This document shows positions 19,402-27,293 of a stretch of 64,000 bases of DNA, one piece after another. The notes beneath the pieces are model-generated. The model was not told the origin of the DNA and searched no databases. It saw nothing but the letters and a program-made list of their open reading frames with translations. Origin of the DNA: HGM04593 sp045588345 (GTDB taxonomy: Bacteria; Bacteroidota; Bacteroidia; Bacteroidales; Bacteroidaceae). The position numbers and the translations under genes were made by a program. The stretch is from positions 133,669 to 197,668 of the forward strand of contig JAZNDZ010000109.1 of assembly GCA_045588345.1 (NCBI GenBank). Reading direction: 5' to 3'. The stretch's first letter is position 1. The number at the start of each line of letters is the position of its first letter.

Positions 19402-19415
19402 TATGTGAGGGAAGC

Positions 19416-21119
19416 TTACTTTACAATGGACTGGAATGTCGCATCCTGCATGTACTTGGTGAACTCAAGGTCACCGGCAGCCTTCTTGGCCATTGAAGGA
19501 TCCAATTTGATAGCCTGCTTCAGGCCGTCGTAGACAAAGGCTATGTTAGATGTTCTTGCACCAAGGAGAGCCTTGATATAGTATGTGGTTGCATCAGGGT
19601 TCTCGATTTTGTCAAGAGTCTGACGCGCTGTGCTGTAATCCTTGTTCAAGAGCTGTGCAAGGGCTGCGCTATTGGTCTTCCCATCTTCAAGAAGCGCCGA
19701 TGCGCGGCCGTACTGACCCTGAGCAATGTAAAGATTACCAAGAGCCTCGTTTGCAGCCTTGGCATCCACACCTAAGGCAATCAAGGACTCGGCCTCGGAC
19801 ACATTACCCTGGAGGAGTTCAAGATAACCGCGGTTCAATTGTACCTCAGGTGCAACAGCATTGGCACCAAGGGCTTTCTCAAAGTAATTGGCAGCAGTGC
19901 TGTAGTCTCCGGCGTTGTATGCTATTACACCAAGGTTATTATATGCACGGTAATCTGCCGGATGAAGTTTTATTGCTGTATTGAAAATCTCCTTCTGTTT
20001 CTCGGTATCATCAGTGAGAATTGAAGAATAGAGGATTTCTTCAAGAGAAAGTACCGTGGGGTCTGCAGCATACTGCTCAAGAATCTGCTCGTCAGAACGG
20101 CCTATAAGTTGATAATTGAGGGTAATGCGCGCTCTGCGGAGTTTAGGCAACACCTCATTGGCAATTTCGCTGTAGATTGAAGAGATATTCTTTATCTGCA
20201 TTTCGCGCTCCTCAGGGTCATCATACATTGACAGGACTTTAAGGATAAGTTCCTTATCGGGGAGTTCCGACTTTGAAACAAGTTCCTGGAAACCATCCCA
20301 GTCCTCGGCAGTGTACTTGCTGTCTACATAAGCGTCAAGTTTTGCCTTTTTCATCTCTTTCTTCACAAATTTGGCTGTGTTTGCCTCACGACCGGTTGCG
20401 ATATTGTCATTGAGTGACACGCCACCGTCCGGTGATGCATAAGCCGACACCTCAATCTCATCAATTACTTTGTTCTCAAAATCCTTTGCAATATCGGCCA
20501 TGGTTGCCTTGAGTTCATCCATTTCGGCAGTAGAGAGCTGCGAAGCACGGAGATTTGTCTGCTGGATAAGGAACATGATGTTTGCCTCTTTGGCCTGCTT
20601 GATTACACGCTGGAAAGCATCCTCGCCAAGAGCGATGTTTGCAGTTGCAGCTGTCTGGCGATAGAGTTGTGATGTAGCAATACAACCATCGGCAATCTTC
20701 ACATCGGGAAGTGAATAGGTCTTGTTGCCCTTGTTTACCACAAAGCGCAGATAAAGTTCGGCATCCTCCATTTCCGGAATATAGTCAAACGACATTTTTG
20801 TCTTGAACGAACCGCCATTGTCATAAGAAATGACACGGTCGTTACCACGTACCTTGACACCCTGGAATGTTACAGGTTCGGCCAACGCCTCACCACCCTC
20901 ATACTTGAGAACCGGAGTTACAGTCAACACTGATTTCTTGTTGAACACCTTTGCCGGGAACTTTCCGTCAACAACTACAGGCACTTCACTGCCGACAACT
21001 TCAAGCACACCCGGAGTTACGGTAAAATACTCGGACTTCATTGCGCCCATCTTTGAACTGCAGGAGCCCAACAACACAATTGCAACACATGCAAGCAATA
21101 GCGATAATTTCTTTAACAT
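19416..21119 (-). CDS. TPR lipoprotein with an OmpA-like segment
   Basis: The 567-residue protein has a lipoprotein signal with lipobox LLGSC (Cys at 20). Residues about 25-170 are beta-rich. Around 205-255 the stretch DEIEVSAYASPDGG...TGREANTAKFVKKEM resembles an OmpA C-terminal peptidoglycan-binding motif, though in mid-protein. Residues about 380-560 contain tetratricopeptide repeats (for example AYNNLGVIAYNAGDYSTAANYFEKAL; 395-420). It is probably anchored in the outer membrane facing the periplasm. Similar proteins are common in Bacteroidales and have no assigned function that I know of. A good promoter lies 61-91 bases upstream, and dprA follows 14 bases after the stop. Confidence 0.8.
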   Translation of the reverse strand: MLKKLSLLLACVAIVLLGSCSSKMGAMKSEYFTVTPGVLEVVGSEVPVVVDGKFPAKVFNKKSVLTVTPVLKYEGGEALAEPVTFQGVKVRGNDRVISYDNGGSFKTKMSFDYIPEMEDAELYLRFVVNKGNKTYSLPDVKIADGCIATSQLYRQTAATANIALGEDAFQRVIKQAKEANIMFLIQQTNLRASQLSTAEMDELKATMADIAKDFENKVIDEIEVSAYASPDGGVSLNDNIATGREANTAKFVKKEMKKAKLDAYVDSKYTAEDWDGFQELVSKSELPDKELILKVLSMYDDPEEREMQIKNISSIYSEIANEVLPKLRRARITLNYQLIGRSDEQILEQYAADPTVLSLEEILYSSILTDDTEKQKEIFNTAIKLHPADYRAYNNLGVIAYNAGDYSTAANYFEKALGANAVAPEVQLNRGYLELLQGNVSEAESLIALGVDAKAANEALGNLYIAQGQYGRASALLEDGKTNSAALAQLLNKDYSTARQTLDKIENPDATTYYIKALLGARTSNIAFVYDGLKQAIKLDPSMAKKAAGDLEFTKYMQDATFQSIVK

Positions 21120-21179
21120 TGATTCTTTTTTTATAGTTATTTTGTCGTATTTTTATTTGCACTCTTCTCAATTATTATG

Positions 21180-21210
21180 CAAAGGTAATTCTACTCTCGC
21201 AATTGTCAAA
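21180..21210 (-). promoter_or_regulatory. Promoter of the TPR lipoprotein gene
   Basis: On the minus strand: TTTG (21210-21207), a 19-base spacer and TACCTTTG (21187-21180). This is an excellent match to the Bacteroidota consensus. It lies between xerD and the lipoprotein gene. Confidence 0.65.
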
Positions 21211-21246
21211 ATCAAAAGCGATACAATACAAAATATTTTGTTTTTT

Positions 21247-22167
21247 TCACATCCTGCGGTTGCGTGGGTGATGCTCTATTATCTCCTCGCGCAGGCGAAT
21301 GCGGTCTATATGCGCATATATTTCCGTTGTAGCAATGCTTTCATGCCCTAACATTGCCTGAATGGCACGAAGGTTGGCACCGCCCTCGAGCAGATGAGTG
21401 GCAAATGAGTGACGGAAAGTATGAGGACTCACCTGTTTCTTTATCCCCACAGCAAGGACCTGCTGCTTTATGAAATGGAATACCATAATACGTGACAGCG
21501 GTTTCTTCAGTCTTTCGCTTATAAAGACAAAATCCTCGTAACCGGGTTTTATGGATATTCTGTTTCTGTCGGCAAAATATTCCTCAAGTTCGGCAATGGC
21601 CCTAGAGGATATCGGAACAAGACGCTGTTTGTCGCCCTTGCCGGTAACACGTATGAACTGTTCGCGGAGATATAGGTCGGAGATGCGCAGAGAGCAGAGT
21701 TCCGAGACACGCAGACCGCAACTATAAAGAATCTCTATCATTGCACGGTTGCGCTGCCCTTCTTTCTTTGACAGGTCAATGGAATTTATAATGTCATCAA
21801 TCTCCTGCAAAGTGAGTACATCGGGAAGATGCATGCCGATTTTGGGCGACTTGAGCAATTCTGTCGGGTCGTTCTCTATAAAGCCGTCAAGTTTGAGAAA
21901 ACCGTAGAACGAACGCAATGATGACAGTATGCGGGCACGCGAACGGGCATTTATACCCACATCGGTGAGCAATGTAAAGAACGAGCGCAGTTCCTCAAGA
22001 GTTACAGCAAGCAGTTCCACACCTTTATCTTCAAGAAAGATGCGGAGTTTGCCAATGTCGCTAAGGTACGCCTCTACCGTTTTTGGCTGCAGAGACTTCT
22101 CCAATTTCAGATACACCCTGTAGCGCATCATGGGTGACTTGGAATCTATATCTACGTCTTTAGCCAT
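21247..22167 (-). CDS. xerD: Tyrosine recombinase XerD
   Basis: The 306-residue tyrosine recombinase has an N-terminal core-binding SAM-like domain (about 5-95) and a catalytic domain. The catalytic set is visible: Arg in SCGLRVSEL (about 154), HTFRHSFATHLL (about 250), GHESIATTEIYAHID (about 275) with Tyr as nucleophile. With XerC it resolves chromosome dimers at dif near the terminus. Length and motif spacing fit the housekeeping Xer proteins rather than an integrase of a mobile element. It is divergent from the O-methyltransferase gene, with 140 bases between the two starts. Confidence 0.9.
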   Translation of the reverse strand: MAKDVDIDSKSPMMRYRVYLKLEKSLQPKTVEAYLSDIGKLRIFLEDKGVELLAVTLEELRSFFTLLTDVGINARSRARILSSLRSFYGFLKLDGFIENDPTELLKSPKIGMHLPDVLTLQEIDDIINSIDLSKKEGQRNRAMIEILYSCGLRVSELCSLRISDLYLREQFIRVTGKGDKQRLVPISSRAIAELEEYFADRNRISIKPGYEDFVFISERLKKPLSRIMVFHFIKQQVLAVGIKKQVSPHTFRHSFATHLLEGGANLRAIQAMLGHESIATTEIYAHIDRIRLREEIIEHHPRNRRM

Positions 22168-22236
22168 GTGTGCCGATTAAAGGTGCGAAAATAACAAAAA
22201 AAGGTGAATTGCATAACAGCACACAGGCACAACATT

Positions 22237-22267
22237 TTTGCTCACTCGACAAAATGTTGTATCTTCG
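22237..22267 (+). promoter_or_regulatory. Promoter of the O-methyltransferase–rbfA–lolE operon
   Basis: TTTG at 22237-22240, a 19-base spacer and TATCTTCG at 22260-22267 fit the Bacteroidota consensus. This excludes starts upstream of it and supports the ATG at 22308. Confidence 0.65.
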
Positions 22268-22307
22268 CAGACTGAAAGGTTATAACTCCGTTATAAATTA
22301 CACCCGA

Positions 22308-22943
22308 ATGAGCCTGACCACACCACTCGACCAATACATTGCCGACCACAGCAGCCCTGAGGGAGATTATCTCTACAGGCTGTTCCGCGCCACGCACGTG
22401 GAGATTCTTGCTCCTCAAATGGCTTCGGGGCACATACAAGGCCGCCTGCTCAAGTTCCTGGTAAAGATGATTCGCCCAAAAAGAATACTTGAGATAGGAA
22501 CATTCACAGGATATTCGGCACTATGCATGGCCGAAGGACTTGACAAAGACGGCAAACTGTTCACTTTTGAGGTTGAGGACGAACTGGAGGACTTCACACG
22601 CAGGTGGATTGACGGGTCGGAATATGCCGATAGGATTGAGTTCATCATAGGAAATGCTCTTGAGATAGTACCAACGCTTGGCGAGAAGTTCGACATGGTT
22701 TTCATGGACGGAAACAAGCGCGAGTATCTTGATTATTACGAACTGGCAATGAAGCACCTGAATGAAGGAGGATGGATTCTTGCCGACAATACACTTTGGG
22801 ACGGACACGTGATAGAACCTGAAAGGCAAGATGCGCAGACCAATGGAGTGAGGGCATTCAACGACTTCATAAGAAATGACAAAAGGGTTGAGGTGGTGAT
22901 ACTTCCCTTGCGCGACGGACTTACAATAATAAGAAAGAAATAA
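22308..22943 (+). CDS. SAM-dependent O-methyltransferase (class I, COMT-like)
   Basis: The 211-residue protein matches the cation-dependent O-methyltransferase family. The SAM-binding loop LEIGTFTGYSAL lies near residues 64-75, the metal-binding segment FMDGNKREY near 129 and LADNTLWDG near 158. Substrates in bacteria are mostly unknown small catechol-like molecules, or tRNA hydroxyuridine as in TrmR. The ATG at 22308 is chosen because it lies downstream of a strong promoter; the longer open frame to 22170 would cross it. It leads a compact operon, with rbfA 15 bases downstream. Confidence 0.85.
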   Translation: MSLTTPLDQYIADHSSPEGDYLYRLFRATHVEILAPQMASGHIQGRLLKFLVKMIRPKRILEIGTFTGYSALCMAEGLDKDGKLFTFEVEDELEDFTRRWIDGSEYADRIEFIIGNALEIVPTLGEKFDMVFMDGNKREYLDYYELAMKHLNEGGWILADNTLWDGHVIEPERQDAQTNGVRAFNDFIRNDKRVEVVILPLRDGLTIIRKK

Positions 22944-22958
22944 TAAAAACATTCATAT

Positions 22959-23294
22959 ATGGACAGTACAAGACAGAACAAAATCTCACGTTTGATACAG
23001 AAGGAGTTGAGTGACATCCTTTTGCGCCTGGCAAAAGAGAGCCGCGGGATAATGGTATCCGTGAGCATTGTACGTGTGAGCCCTGACTTGGGCATTGCAA
23101 AGGCCTACCTCAGTGTTTTTCCCTCCGGCAAGGCCGATGAAGTTGTAAACCACTTGAACGAGAATGTGAAGGCTATACGCTTTGAACTTGGCAACAGAGT
23201 GCGTCACCAGTTGCGCATTATACCCGAGATACGCTTCTACATAGACGATTCACTCGATTATATCGAGAATATCGACAAGTTGCTGAAAGAGTAA
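22959..23294 (+). CDS. rbfA: Ribosome-binding factor A
   Basis: The 111-residue, single KH-like domain protein has the RbfA pattern: RISRLIQKELSDIL-like start, VSIVRVSPDLGIAKAYLSVF in the middle and the ending PEIRFYIDDSLDYIENIDKL. RbfA binds the 30S subunit late in maturation and helps process 16S rRNA. It sits 15 bases after the methyltransferase and 15 before the permease gene. Confidence 0.95.
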   Translation: MDSTRQNKISRLIQKELSDILLRLAKESRGIMVSVSIVRVSPDLGIAKAYLSVFPSGKADEVVNHLNENVKAIRFELGNRVRHQLRIIPEIRFYIDDSLDYIENIDKLLKE

Positions 23295-23309
23295 CACCAA
23301 GCGCACGTC

Positions 23310-24536
23310 ATGAACCTGTCGTTATACATCGCCCGACGCTATCTCTTTTCAAAGAAGAGCCATCAGGTGATAAACATCATATCCGGAGTGGCCATTGCAG
23401 GCATAGCACTTGCGACGGCAGCCATGGTATGCACCCTGTCGGTATTCAACGGCTTTCAACAACTGGTTGCCGGCCAGTTCACGGCATTTGACCCCGACAT
23501 AAAAATTACTGCAGCCAAGGGAAAGAGTTTCAGCATGGATAACCGGGAGATAGAGATTATTACCGGACTTGAAGAGGTAGAGACCGTCTCGTTCAGCATT
23601 GAGGACAGGGCCCTGGTGGAACATGGCGGCAAACAGGCAATGACAACCATAAAAGGTGTTGACGATAACTTTAAAGCACTTACCGATATTGAGGAAGCAT
23701 TGTACGGCAACGGGGATTTTGTTCTGCAGGACAGCATGAACAGTTACGCTGTTATAGGTGCAGAACTGATGAACAAACTGGGTTGCGGCATATATTTCAC
23801 AGACCCTTTGAAGGTCTATGCCCCCAACAGAGGACACAAGGTGAACCTGACCGTGCCCGCGCGTAACTTCAAGAAAGATGCCTTGCTTTCATCAGGGCTA
23901 ATCTTTGTTGTAAACCAGCCGAAATACGATGCCGGTTACATCATTACGTCAAAGGATTTTGCCCGCAGGCTGTTTCGCCGCAGCGACAACGAGGTCACCT
24001 CTATGGAGATAAAGATAAAAGAGGGAAAGGACGTTGACAAGACAAAGGAGTTGATTATATCAACACTTGGCGACAACTACATTGTACAGGACAGATTTGA
24101 GCAGCAGAACGACGTGTACAAGGTTATGCAGATTGAGAAACTTATTTCATACATTTTCCTCACATTCATTCTGCTTGTGGCATGCTTCAACATAGTAGGT
24201 TCACTCTCTATGCTCATAATAGAGAAACGGGACAACATGAGTACCTTGCGCAGCATGGGAGCCAACAGCAACATCATCTCAAACATATTTGTCTACGAGG
24301 GTGTCATCATATCGGCTATCGGAGCCTTGACCGGTATCATTACAGGCATGGCATTATGCCTTGCACAACAGCATTTCGGAATTCTGTCAATGGGAGGTGC
24401 CGGCAACTTTGTAGTTGACAGTTATCCGGTAGAACTGCAGACCGGTGATATTGCCACCACATTCTTCACTGTGCTCATAGTGGGTATTACAGCAGTGTGG
24501 CTACCCGTCAAGATACTCACAAAGAGATTCGTATAA
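23310..24536 (+). CDS. LolC/LolE-type ABC transporter permease (FtsX family)
   Basis: The 408-residue inner-membrane protein has one membrane segment near the N-terminus (about 21-48), a large periplasmic MacB-like domain (about 50-270), and three C-terminal segments (about 275-300, 325-350, 378-400). This is the LolC/E and MacB layout. The N-terminus (LYIARRYLFSKKSHQVINII) is typical of the Bacteroidota LolE-like family, which is thought to release lipoproteins from the inner membrane. No ATPase partner is encoded next to it. It is the last gene of the methyltransferase–rbfA operon and converges on murI with a 10-base gap containing a small hairpin. Confidence 0.9.
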   Translation: MNLSLYIARRYLFSKKSHQVINIISGVAIAGIALATAAMVCTLSVFNGFQQLVAGQFTAFDPDIKITAAKGKSFSMDNREIEIITGLEEVETVSFSIEDRALVEHGGKQAMTTIKGVDDNFKALTDIEEALYGNGDFVLQDSMNSYAVIGAELMNKLGCGIYFTDPLKVYAPNRGHKVNLTVPARNFKKDALLSSGLIFVVNQPKYDAGYIITSKDFARRLFRRSDNEVTSMEIKIKEGKDVDKTKELIISTLGDNYIVQDRFEQQNDVYKVMQIEKLISYIFLTFILLVACFNIVGSLSMLIIEKRDNMSTLRSMGANSNIISNIFVYEGVIISAIGALTGIITGMALCLAQQHFGILSMGGAGNFVVDSYPVELQTGDIATTFFTVLIVGITAVWLPVKILTKRFV

Positions 24537-24557
24537 AAGCCTCTGTTTATACCAGAG
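24531..24557. terminator. Small hairpin between convergent lolE-like gene and murI
   Basis: GTATAAA (24531) pairs with TTTATAC (24546-24552). An alternative stem CTCTG/CAGAG shares the same bases. It overlaps both gene ends. The stem is weak, so the terminator call is tentative. Confidence 0.35.
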
Positions 24558-25395
24558 TAACAGTCTTTACATCTATCTGATGATTCAGGAACAATGATGC
24601 CTGGTCACCAAACTTGCCGTCGGCTTCCGTTGTACAGAACAATGTATTTCCACCTTTGGTGCAGAGAGCCTCCATTTGCGGGTGGTTGGCAAGATAACTT
24701 TTCAATGATGATGCCACGGCTGTTCCCTGAGTTATAAGTTTTACGTTATCTGGAGTATATTTCCTTATTTTTTCCAGCAGTATCGGATAATGTGTACAGC
24801 CAAGGATTATGGCATCAATTTCGGGGTCACGCTCAAGCAGTCTATTGACATGGCGTTTCACGAAATAATCGGCTCCCTCACTCTTGTATTCGTTTGTTTC
24901 TACAAGCGGTACCCATATTGGGCAGGCCTCGCCTGTCACTTCTATGTCGGGGAACAGTTTGCGTATCTCCAATGGATATGAATGTGATTTTATTGTCCCT
25001 TCTGTTGCCAGTACACCTACATGACGGCTTTCGGTAGCATCGCCGATACATTCCACCGTGGGGCGTATTATGCCGAGCACACGCCTGTTAGGGTCAAGTG
25101 AAGGTATATCAACCTGCTGTATTGTGCGGAGTGCCTTTGCTGAAGCCGTATTGCAGGCAAGGATAACAAGTTGGCATCCTTGCTGGAAGAGATAGCGTAC
25201 TGCCTGGCGCGTAAACTCGTAGACTACGTCAAAGGAACGTGTACCGTAGGGTGTACGCGCATTGTCACCAAGATAGATATAATCGTACTGCGGCAACAGT
25301 TTCTGAATTTCCTCATAAATGGTGAGACCCCCATAGCCCGAATCGAAGATACCGATTGGGCCTGCCTCTCTTGACAACTGGATAAAATCGTTCAT
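24547..25395 (-). CDS. murI: Glutamate racemase
   Basis: The 282-residue enzyme converts L- to D-glutamate for peptidoglycan. Both catalytic cysteines are visible in their motifs, LACNTASA (about 80-87) and LGCTHYP (about 197-203), along with the N-terminal GIFDSGYGGLTI. It is the last gene of the uppS–bamA–ompH run. The OmpH-like gene upstream ends 11 bases before its start, so it is very probably in the same transcript. Confidence 0.95.
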   Translation of the reverse strand: MNDFIQLSREAGPIGIFDSGYGGLTIYEEIQKLLPQYDYIYLGDNARTPYGTRSFDVVYEFTRQAVRYLFQQGCQLVILACNTASAKALRTIQQVDIPSLDPNRRVLGIIRPTVECIGDATESRHVGVLATEGTIKSHSYPLEIRKLFPDIEVTGEACPIWVPLVETNEYKSEGADYFVKRHVNRLLERDPEIDAIILGCTHYPILLEKIRKYTPDNVKLITQGTAVASSLKSYLANHPQMEALCTKGGNTLFCTTEADGKFGDQASLFLNHQIDVKTVTLV

Positions 25396-25406
25396 GGCAC
25401 ATTGAT

Positions 25407-26096
25407 TTACTCTGCCGTTGCGGCTGCACCCTTGATTGTGTCGTTCAACTCAGTAACCACTGCTGTACCGATTGTATCGCTGGCTACGGCATCAACAGTA
25501 TCGGTAATTGCATTGACAATAATGTCTGTCGCTACCGGTGTTGTAGCCTCATTATCCTCTTCGGCACACTCAGTAACCGGCTGTTCAGTTGCGACATAGG
25601 GGTTCAGTATTTCCTCGACTATTGCTTCGGTGATATCCTCACCGATAGCCGGATTGATATAACGGTATCTTGTCTCGTCGCAGTTTATTGCATACGCCAA
25701 TCCTCTTCTTACACAGACCTTCTCAAGAGCAATATTGACTTTGCTGTCAGAAGGGGCTGTGAGGGAATCCTTGGCATGGAGCAGCCAATCCTTTAAACGG
25801 TCACGGAACAAGGCGCTGTTATCCACCATTTGTTGCAGTTCTTTCTGACGCTTGCGCAAGATAGGTTCGGGAAAATCCTGTTGACCGTCAAGAAAGGCCA
25901 CATACATACGTGTCAGTTCCTTCTCGTTATGTTCAATCTCGGCCTCGCAACGTGCTTTCAAGGAGTTGAACTCGTCTATGGCCTGCGCATATTCAGGCAA
26001 AGCCGAAAGTACTGCCTCGTGACTATAATAACCGAACTTGCTCTGGGCAGAAGCAATCAAAGGCACAAAAACAAAAAACAACAATATTTTACGCAT
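25407..26096 (-). CDS. OmpH/Skp-like periplasmic protein with long Thr/Ala-rich tail
   Basis: The 229-residue protein has a signal peptide (about 1-17) and a Skp/OmpH-like body. The body begins KFGYYSHEAVLSALPEYAQA and continues as a charged coiled coil (about 30-120) to a short strand region. Unlike the two paralogs upstream, it continues with about 60 residues rich in Thr, Ala, Val, Asp and Glu that look disordered. Skp binds unfolded outer-membrane proteins on their way to BamA. The tail is unusual and its role is not evident. It lies 98 bases after the second ompH gene, a gap that contains a hairpin, and 11 bases before murI. Confidence 0.8.
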   Translation of the reverse strand: MRKILLFFVFVPLIASAQSKFGYYSHEAVLSALPEYAQAIDEFNSLKARCEAEIEHNEKELTRMYVAFLDGQQDFPEPILRKRQKELQQMVDNSALFRDRLKDWLLHAKDSLTAPSDSKVNIALEKVCVRRGLAYAINCDETRYRYINPAIGEDITEAIVEEILNPYVATEQPVTECAEEDNEATTPVATDIIVNAITDTVDAVASDTIGTAVVTELNDTIKGAAATAE

Positions 26097-26148
26097 GGCA
26101 ATAAAAGATACCGTTTGACAAAAGGAGCATTTGACTCCTGTTATAAAA

Positions 26149-26180
26149 AATAGAGGGGGAATATCAACTCCCCCACTATT
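26149..26180 (-). terminator. Hairpin between second and third ompH genes
   Basis: AATAG-A-GGGGGA and TCCCCC-A-CTATT form a stem with one A/A mismatch around a short loop. It may be a partial terminator or an mRNA-processing signal that lowers expression of the third ompH gene and murI. Confidence 0.5.
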
Positions 26181-26194
26181 GTTACTTTAAACAA

Positions 26195-26716
26195 TTACTT
26201 TGCAGGGACTGCATTAGCAGGAATACCCAACTTCGCACGTACCTTCATGGTCACATCTTCGCATAGGGTCTTGCTCACGTAAGGCATGCCGCCTGCAAGG
26301 TCAAAAATGCATACATAAGCACCGTCACGGCCGACAGCCTCAAGTGCCTCACGCAACTTCGACTGTATTGCAAGCATCTCTTCCTGCTCTGCCTTAGCAA
26401 GGTTTGCCTGTACCTCCTGGCCGAACTGCTGAAGACGCTGCTCCATCTGAAGCAACTCCTCATAACGGCGCTTGAGGATATTCTCGGGTACAGAATCTTT
26501 CTGGAGTTTCTCAAACTCAGTACCCTTCTTCTCGAGTTCTGTACGCAATGCATTAAACTCATCGGTGTACATTTTCTCAAGGTCCTGAACCTTCTTCTGA
26601 GCCTTTGAGAATTCAGGCATCACCTGAACAATCTCTGTAGCATTCACATAACCGAATTTCTGTGCCAACAAGCTCATTGGAGCAAGAAGCATAACAATAA
26701 TCAAAAGTTTTTTCAT
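26195..26716 (-). CDS. OmpH/Skp family periplasmic chaperone
   Basis: The 173-residue protein has a signal peptide (MKKLLIIVMLLAPMSLLAQ), then KFGYVNATEIVQVMPEFSKA and a long alpha-helical coiled coil (about 35-120), ending in a small beta domain. This is the normal size and shape of Skp/OmpH, the trimeric chaperone delivering outer-membrane proteins to BamA. The ATG at 26716 gives a proper signal peptide; the frame extends nine codons further. It is the second of three tandem ompH-like genes after bamA. Confidence 0.9.
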   Translation of the reverse strand: MKKLLIIVMLLAPMSLLAQKFGYVNATEIVQVMPEFSKAQKKVQDLEKMYTDEFNALRTELEKKGTEFEKLQKDSVPENILKRRYEELLQMEQRLQQFGQEVQANLAKAEQEEMLAIQSKLREALEAVGRDGAYVCIFDLAGGMPYVSKTLCEDVTMKVRAKLGIPANAVPAK

Positions 26717-26761
26717 TTTCTTTAATTTTATATTAAACATCAATTATTCCAACACGATATA

Positions 26762-27277
26762 TTATTCCGAGTAACCTAATTTTGTCAGCACCTCGCCACT
26801 TATATCAATGGAAGGGGATGCATATATTATGCTCACAGCCGACGCACGGTCAATCACCATTGTATATCTCTTTGATTCACATATCTCCTTTACCGCATTA
26901 TATATCTCCTCCTGAATAGGTGCCATGAGGCTCTCTCTCTTCTTGTAAAATTCGCCCTGAGGACCGAAATACTGGCGTTTGAGTTCACTCGCCTCTTTTT
27001 CCTTTGTGAGAATCTCTTCTTCACGCTGGACACGCTGCTCATCGGAAAGGAATGCCGATTCACTCTGATACTTCTTATACAAGGTCTCTGCCTCAAGCAC
27101 AACCTCATCAATCTCGCCTTGCCAGCGCTTTGACTGCTGATTCAGTTGCTCATTGGCACGTTCATAGGCAGGTATATTCTTGAGTATATATTCCATGTCG
27201 ACAAGAGCATATTTCTGCGCCTGCACACCTGCTACTGCAAAACAAAACAGCAATGTAGTCAAAAACAGTTTTTTCAT
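26762..27277 (-). CDS. OmpH/Skp family periplasmic chaperone
   Basis: The 171-residue protein has a signal peptide (MKKLFLTTLLFCFAVAGVQAQ) followed by KYALVDMEYILKNIPAYERA, the common start of Bacteroidota OmpH proteins. A charged coiled coil and a C-terminal strand region (RYTMVIDRASAVSIIYASP) complete it. The open frame runs 40 codons further into bamA. The ATG at 27277 is correct because the signal peptide starts there. It lies 16 bases after bamA. Confidence 0.9.
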   Translation of the reverse strand: MKKLFLTTLLFCFAVAGVQAQKYALVDMEYILKNIPAYERANEQLNQQSKRWQGEIDEVVLEAETLYKKYQSESAFLSDEQRVQREEEILTKEKEASELKRQYFGPQGEFYKKRESLMAPIQEEIYNAVKEICESKRYTMVIDRASAVSIIYASPSIDISGEVLTKLGYSE

Positions 27278-27293
27278 AACATTTAATTTATAA

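Noticed and set aside
21247..22167. XerD-type recombinase as evidence of a mobile element
   Set aside because: Length, motif spacing and housekeeping neighbours fit the chromosomal dimer-resolution recombinase; no att repeats or cargo were seen.
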